Assembly (NCBI GenBank): GCA_905215555.1
Contig: CAJMQU010000070.1
Span: 1 to 16,061 of the forward strand
Direction of reading: 5' to 3'
Source of the DNA: an uncultured bacterium
Lineage (GTDB): Bacteria > Bacteroidota > Bacteroidia > Bacteroidales > Bacteroidaceae
DNA: 16,061 nucleotides
A program made the position numbers and the translations under genes. Position 1 is the stretch's first letter. Every line of letters begins with the position of its first letter. The notes beneath the pieces were generated by a model. That model had not been told where the DNA came from and ran no database searches. It saw only the letters and a program-made list of their open reading frames with translations. This document shows positions 12,581 through 16,061 of this stretch, piece after piece.

Positions 12581-14269
12581 TTATTTCTTGTTTTTCTTTA
12601 AATCACGTGATAGTCTCATAGCACAGAAGTTTGGTCCGCACATGGTACAGTATTCTCCGTCGATATGATGTCCTGCACGGAAATAGGTCTGTGCCCGTTC
12701 CGGATCAAGTGACAGGTCGAACTGGTCCTTCCAGCGGAACTCATAGCGGGCTTTGCTTAGCGCATTGTCACGTACCTGTGCTCCCGGATGCCCTTTAGCC
12801 AGGTCGGCGGCATGTGCAGCTATTTTATAAGTAATGACCCCTACACGTACGTCTTCCTTGTCCGGCAGGGCGAGATGTTCCTTTGGAGTAACATAGCACA
12901 GCATAGCCGTTCCGAGCCAGCCGATTTGCGCTGCACCGATAGCGGAGGTGATATGGTCATATCCCGGAGCGATGTCCGTGACCAATGGGCCGAGCGTATA
13001 GAACGGCGCATCATGGCATTTTTCGATTTGGCGTTCCATATTTTCCTTGATCTTATGCATGGGCACGTGTCCGGGACCTTCGATAAAGGCTTGCACATTC
13101 TTGTCCCAGGCGCGGAGCACCAACTCGCCCATAGTGTCCAGCTCGGCGAACTGCGCTTCATCGTTGGCATCGTGGATAGAGCCCGGACGAAGTCCGTCAC
13201 CCAAAGACACCGCAACGTCATATTGAGCCAGAATATCGCAGATATCGTCGAAGTGTTCATATAGGAAACTTTCGCGGTCATGCATCAGACACCATTTGCT
13301 CATAATACTTCCTCCACGGCTGACAATACCGCATAAACGTTTGTCAGCGAGGTGTACGTTATGGCGGCGGATACCTGCATGAATCGTGAAGTAATCCACT
13401 CCTTGCTCGCATTGTTCGATGAGGGTGTCACGGTAGATTTCCCAATTCAGGTCTTCCACTACACCGTTCACCTTTTCAAGAGCCTGGTAGATAGGTACGG
13501 TGCCGACCGGCACAGGGCAGTTACGGATAATCCATTCACGTGTTTCGTGGATATTTTCTCCTGTCGAGAGATCCATTAGTGTGTCTCCGCCCCATTTGCA
13601 GCTCCACAATGCTTTCTCTACTTCTTCATCAATACTTGAAGTAGTGGCGGAATTACCTATGTTCGTATTGATTTTTACCAGGAAATTGCGGCCGATAATC
13701 ATAGGCTCAGCTTCGGGATGATTGATATTGGCGGGTAATATGGCACGTCCGGCTGCGATTTCCTGACGGACAAATTCGGGAGTAATATGTGTTTCTATTC
13801 CTAACTCCTCGCAGTTCATATTCTCACGAATAGCTACATACTCCATTTCGGGAGTGATTATTCCTTTTTTCGCATACGCCATTTGGGTAATAGCTTCTCC
13901 TTTTTTGGCACGATAAGGTAGAGCGATATGTTCAAAGCGCAGGTGGTCCAGGCTTTTATCATCCCTTCTCATTCGGCCGTATTCCGAAGTGATTTCAGGT
14001 AGACGTTCTACGTCACCCCGGCTTACAATCCATTCCTCACGCATACGAGGCAGTCCTTTCTTTAAGTCAATGTTCATTTCAGTGTCACTGAACGGACCGC
14101 TGGTGTCATATACGTATACTTCCGGATTAGGCGTAGCTATTTTTTCTTCTCCTTCGAAACTGACACTGGGCACTTGTTCTACTTTCCGCATCGCCACGCG
14201 GATATTCGGATAAAGTTTGCCGGGTAGATATACTTTTTGGGAGCGGGGAAATTTTATTCTTTGTTCCAT
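12581..14269 (-). CDS. thiC: Phosphomethylpyrimidine synthase ThiC
   Basis: Non-classical radical SAM enzyme that rearranges aminoimidazole ribotide (AIR) into HMP-phosphate, the pyrimidine half of thiamine. The 562-residue protein contains the hallmark blocks VYDTSGPFSD, QMAYAKKGIITPEMEYVAIREN, NINHPEAEPMIIGRNFLVKIN, NIGNSATTSSIDEEVEK, STGENIHETREWIIRN, DYFTIHAG, LGDGLRPGSIHDANDEAQ, EGPGHVP and LGPLVTDIAPGYDHI. The cluster motif is at the C-terminus, C541-x2-C544-x4-C549 in YCTMCGPNFCAMR, as expected for ThiC. Length is within the bacterial range. It lies 50 bases after thiG, the longest gap of the operon before tenI, with a small hairpin in it. Confidence 0.98.
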   Translation of the reverse strand: MEQRIKFPRSQKVYLPGKLYPNIRVAMRKVEQVPSVSFEGEEKIATPNPEVYVYDTSGPFSDTEMNIDLKKGLPRMREEWIVSRGDVERLPEITSEYGRMRRDDKSLDHLRFEHIALPYRAKKGEAITQMAYAKKGIITPEMEYVAIRENMNCEELGIETHITPEFVRQEIAAGRAILPANINHPEAEPMIIGRNFLVKINTNIGNSATTSSIDEEVEKALWSCKWGGDTLMDLSTGENIHETREWIIRNCPVPVGTVPIYQALEKVNGVVEDLNWEIYRDTLIEQCEQGVDYFTIHAGIRRHNVHLADKRLCGIVSRGGSIMSKWCLMHDRESFLYEHFDDICDILAQYDVAVSLGDGLRPGSIHDANDEAQFAELDTMGELVLRAWDKNVQAFIEGPGHVPMHKIKENMERQIEKCHDAPFYTLGPLVTDIAPGYDHITSAIGAAQIGWLGTAMLCYVTPKEHLALPDKEDVRVGVITYKIAAHAADLAKGHPGAQVRDNALSKARYEFRWKDQFDLSLDPERAQTYFRAGHHIDGEYCTMCGPNFCAMRLSRDLKKNKK

Positions 14270-14290
14270 AATTGTTTTTTAAGCAACTGA

Positions 14291-14310
14291 GTAGTCAGGT
14301 TGTCGACTAC
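14291..14310 (-). other. Small hairpin in the thiG-thiC spacer
   Basis: GTAGTC (14291-14296) and GACTAC (14305-14310) form a perfect 6-pair inverted repeat with an 8-base loop. It is in the 50-base gap before thiC on the minus-strand transcript and lacks the T-run of a terminator. Possible RNA processing or stability element; weak support. Confidence 0.35.
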
Positions 14311-14319
14311 GCTTTAATT

Positions 14320-15096
14320 TTATTTATCAAGAAATGCAGTTAATGGTGAGCTTGCCTCTGCTTCAAAATTGAAGGCTTGCAGTCCCAGCCCCGCTTCGTA
14401 AGCCTGTCTTCCGGCTTCAGTAGCGGCTTTGAAAGCTTTGGCCATTTCTACCGGGTTTCCGGTAACAGCTATTGCCGTATTCACCAATACGGCGGATGCA
14501 CCCAGTTCCATTGCTTCGGCAGCATGGCTAGGAGCGCCGATACCGGCGTCTACTACTACCGGAATTCCCGCCTGTTCGATAATAATCTGCAGGAATTCTT
14601 TCGTTTGCAATCCTTTGTTCGTGCCGATCGGAGCGCCGAGAGGCATGACCGTAGCCGCACCTGCTTCTTCCAGTCGTTTACAGAGCACAGGGTCTGCCTG
14701 ACAATAAGGCAATACCACAAAGCCTAATTTGACAAGTTCTTCCGTGGCTTTCAGTGTCTCGATAGAGTCGGGGAGCAGATAACGCGGGTCCGGATGAATC
14801 TCCAGCTTCAGCCAGTTTGTACCGAATGCCTCACGGGCCATTTGTGCGGCAAATACAGCTTCTTCAGCGTCCCGCACGCCGGAAGTGTTGGGTAATAGCT
14901 GGATATGTGGGTGGATAATATGTTTCAGCATATCGTCCTCTTTATCGTCCATGTCGATGCGCTTCATGGCTACGGTTACCATTTCCGTACCCGATGCCAG
15001 AATAGCTTGTTCCATTACTTCGTTGGAGTTGAATTTTCCTGTTCCCAGGAAAAGGCGGGAATTAAATTCACGTCCCGCAATTACTAACTTTTCCAT
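14320..15096 (-). CDS. thiG: Thiazole synthase ThiG
   Basis: Condenses 1-deoxy-D-xylulose 5-phosphate, dehydroglycine and the sulfur of ThiS-thiocarboxylate into thiazole phosphate. The 258-residue TIM-barrel protein has the opening block AGREFNSRLFLGTGKFNS and TEMVTVAMKRID. NTSGVRDAEEAV follows, and K97 in NWLKLEIHPDPRYLLPD aligns with the Schiff-base lysine of B. subtilis ThiG (K96). The phosphate-binding and C-terminal barrel blocks are VMPLGAPIGTNKGL, PVVVDAGIGAPSHAAEAMELGA and VLVNTAIAVTGNPVEMAKAF. Length is standard. It starts 10 bases after the thiE stop. It works with ThiS, ThiF and ThiH from the same operon. Confidence 0.97.
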   Translation of the reverse strand: MEKLVIAGREFNSRLFLGTGKFNSNEVMEQAILASGTEMVTVAMKRIDMDDKEDDMLKHIIHPHIQLLPNTSGVRDAEEAVFAAQMAREAFGTNWLKLEIHPDPRYLLPDSIETLKATEELVKLGFVVLPYCQADPVLCKRLEEAGAATVMPLGAPIGTNKGLQTKEFLQIIIEQAGIPVVVDAGIGAPSHAAEAMELGASAVLVNTAIAVTGNPVEMAKAFKAATEAGRQAYEAGLGLQAFNFEAEASSPLTAFLDK

Positions 15097-15106
15097 ATCC
15101 TATAAA

Positions 15107-15724
15107 TTAGTTGTTATTTAAAATCCTTCTTGTTTCTTCTACCGGATCGTTTGCCCGGAGAATCGTTCCCGATAGGGCAATGCCGTTCACTCCCGTGCGT
15201 AGTATGGCGGGAATATCTTCGTAAGTGATTCCTCCGATAGCTACTACCGGCAGCTCGATATGTGCCTCCTGCATTTGCGCGAGGATAGAGACATAGCCTT
15301 CCAAGCCCAGAACAGGGCTCAGATTCTGCTTGGTCGTTGTAAAGCGGAAAGGACCGATACCGAGGTAATCTGCTCCGGCACGATAATGCAGTAGGACATC
15401 CTCGAACGTATTGGCTGTGCCGCCAATGATAAAGGCTTCTCCGAGTATCTGTCTTGCCTGATCGATAGGCATATCCTTCTTTCCTAGATGCACACCGTCC
15501 ACTTCCAGTTTCTTAGCCAGTTCGACGTGGTCGTCCAGAATCAGGATAGCTTCATGCTCTTTGCAGAGCGGTTTTAGTTGCAAGGCTACCGCTTCCACTT
15601 CATCGAGTGGTGCGTCCTTCATGCGTAACTGAATCCATTTGCAGCCTCCTTCGAGTGCCATACGTGCCGATTCGAAGTAAGAATACCGTTCGGTCCGATG
15701 AGTGATAAATTGTAGACTGATCAT
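15107..15724 (-). CDS. thiE: Thiamine phosphate synthase ThiE
   Basis: Joins HMP-pyrophosphate and thiazole phosphate to thiamine phosphate. The 205-residue TIM-barrel protein has the substrate-binding QLRMK (32-36), VHLGKKDMP (78-86) with the metal-binding D84, GPFRFTTTK (124-132) and VVAIGGI (160-166). Two usual active-site elements differ: the canonical NDRxDLA loop reads LDDHVELA (63-70), with Asp in place of Asn before the metal-binding D65, and the usual G-x-S-x-H block reads GGTANT. It still has far more of the catalytic set than the TenI-like paralogue at the operon's end, so it is taken as the real ThiE. It starts 4 bases after thiS. Confidence 0.93.
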   Translation of the reverse strand: MISLQFITHRTERYSYFESARMALEGGCKWIQLRMKDAPLDEVEAVALQLKPLCKEHEAILILDDHVELAKKLEVDGVHLGKKDMPIDQARQILGEAFIIGGTANTFEDVLLHYRAGADYLGIGPFRFTTTKQNLSPVLGLEGYVSILAQMQEAHIELPVVAIGGITYEDIPAILRTGVNGIALSGTILRANDPVEETRRILNNN

Positions 15725-15728
15725 CTTA

Positions 15729-15929
15729 CTATCCTCCGCAAGCCGCTTTGATAATTACCAGATTGTCATTCTCGTGCAACGAAAAACGTTCCCATTCGGT
15801 ACGGGGAATCATTTTGTTGTTTACGGCGATAGCGATACCTTGAACCGGAAGCTCCAGTTGCACTGTCAGTTGGGTAAGGGTAGAGCCGGGAGTTATTTCC
15901 ACCTCTTTGTTGTTCACTTGTACTTTCAT
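15729..15929 (-). CDS. thiS: Sulfur-carrier protein ThiS
   Basis: Small beta-grasp (ubiquitin-like) protein of 66 residues. It ends in Gly-Gly (KAACGG), the tail that ThiF adenylates and that then carries sulfur as a thiocarboxylate to ThiG. Family features are an N-terminal KVQVNNKEVEI hairpin, a Leu-rich segment STLTQLTVQLELPVQGIAIAVN, PRTEW, and a hydrophobic NLVIIKA strand before the tail. First gene of the operon, about 75 bases downstream of the riboswitch aptamer. Confidence 0.96.
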   Translation of the reverse strand: MKVQVNNKEVEITPGSTLTQLTVQLELPVQGIAIAVNNKMIPRTEWERFSLHENDNLVIIKAACGG

Positions 15930-16004
15930 TGTCCTATCAAAATAAATAAGTTGAAAGTAAATACAAAGAGCGTGCTTTTATAAGAAAGGCGATAAGAAGA
16001 AACA

Positions 16005-16061
16005 CAATCCCTACGTCAGTGCTAACTGCCTCAGGTTCCTAGGGTATAATCTCAGCCCCTC
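16005..16061 (-). promoter_or_regulatory. TPP riboswitch (THI element), 5' part beyond window
   Basis: The minus strand contains the conserved thiamine pyrophosphate aptamer core. CTGAGA (16055-16050) is followed by ATTATACCC, then GAACCTGA, then the P5 stem CAGT-TAGC-ACTG (16028-16017) and the closing CGTAGGGA. Order and spacing match the THI-box. The 5' strands of P1-P3 and the promoter lie beyond 16061. The leader from about 16005 to the thiS ATG at 15929 shows no strong hairpin with a T-run, so control of translation or a mechanism outside the usual terminator is more likely. TPP binding should switch off the thi operon. Confidence 0.93.

Noticed and set aside
11245..13264. Plus-strand frames opposite thiF, thiH and thiC
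   Set aside because: Shadows of conserved thiamine genes; no domain or signal peptide is visible.
1..16061. tRNA, rRNA, CRISPR arrays, insertion sequences, prophage or attachment sites
   Set aside because: No repeat-spacer pattern, transposase, integrase or cloverleaf-like sequence was seen; all genes look like stable chromosomal core.

Overview
The window looks like chromosomal DNA of a gut Bacteroides, probably close to the B. thetaiotaomicron/B. ovatus group. This rests on four things: gene starts preceded by the Bacteroides-type -7 element TAnnTTTG, a lipoprotein with an acidic surface-export signal after its lipid-anchored cysteine, small outer-membrane barrels with Gln at the signal cleavage site, and the thiSEGCHF-tenI gene order. 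The species is inference; no rRNA or tRNA is present to fix it.

Layout. Positions 1-842 (minus) hold a methionine aminopeptidase whose C-terminus runs off the left edge. At 941-2575 (minus) is a B12-binding-type radical SAM protein of unknown substrate, divergent from a small surface-type lipoprotein at 2688-3086 (plus). A bidirectional terminator separates that lipoprotein from two RNA-modification genes on the minus strand: an RluA-family pseudouridine synthase (3167-4087) and an RlmD/TrmA-family uracil-5 methyltransferase (4122-5540). Pyruvate phosphate dikinase (5740-8460, plus) follows. Its promoter region carries three 8-bp half-sites exactly 19 bp apart. Two single-gene units for small outer-membrane beta-barrel proteins (8705-9220 and 9416-9979, plus) each have their own terminator and share near-identical promoters.

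The right third (10076-16061, minus) is a complete thiamine-precursor operon read right to left: TPP riboswitch (cut by the right edge), thiS, thiE, thiG, thiC, thiH, thiF and a tenI-like gene. ThiC makes the pyrimidine (HMP-P). ThiF adenylates ThiS for sulfur loading. ThiH makes dehydroglycine from tyrosine without oxygen. ThiG assembles the thiazole phosphate, the TenI-like protein may tautomerise it, and ThiE joins the two halves into thiamine phosphate. The HMP-P kinase (ThiD), the sulfur donor and the final kinase are not in this window.

All intergenic gaps are under 250 bases. I found no mobile elements, CRISPR, tRNA or rRNA, and no convincing sign of a wholly new system. The most useful second-look items are the ppdK half-site array, the cysteine-poor ThiF, altered active-site residues in ThiE, the TenI-like protein with a possible private promoter, and the twin OMP promoters.
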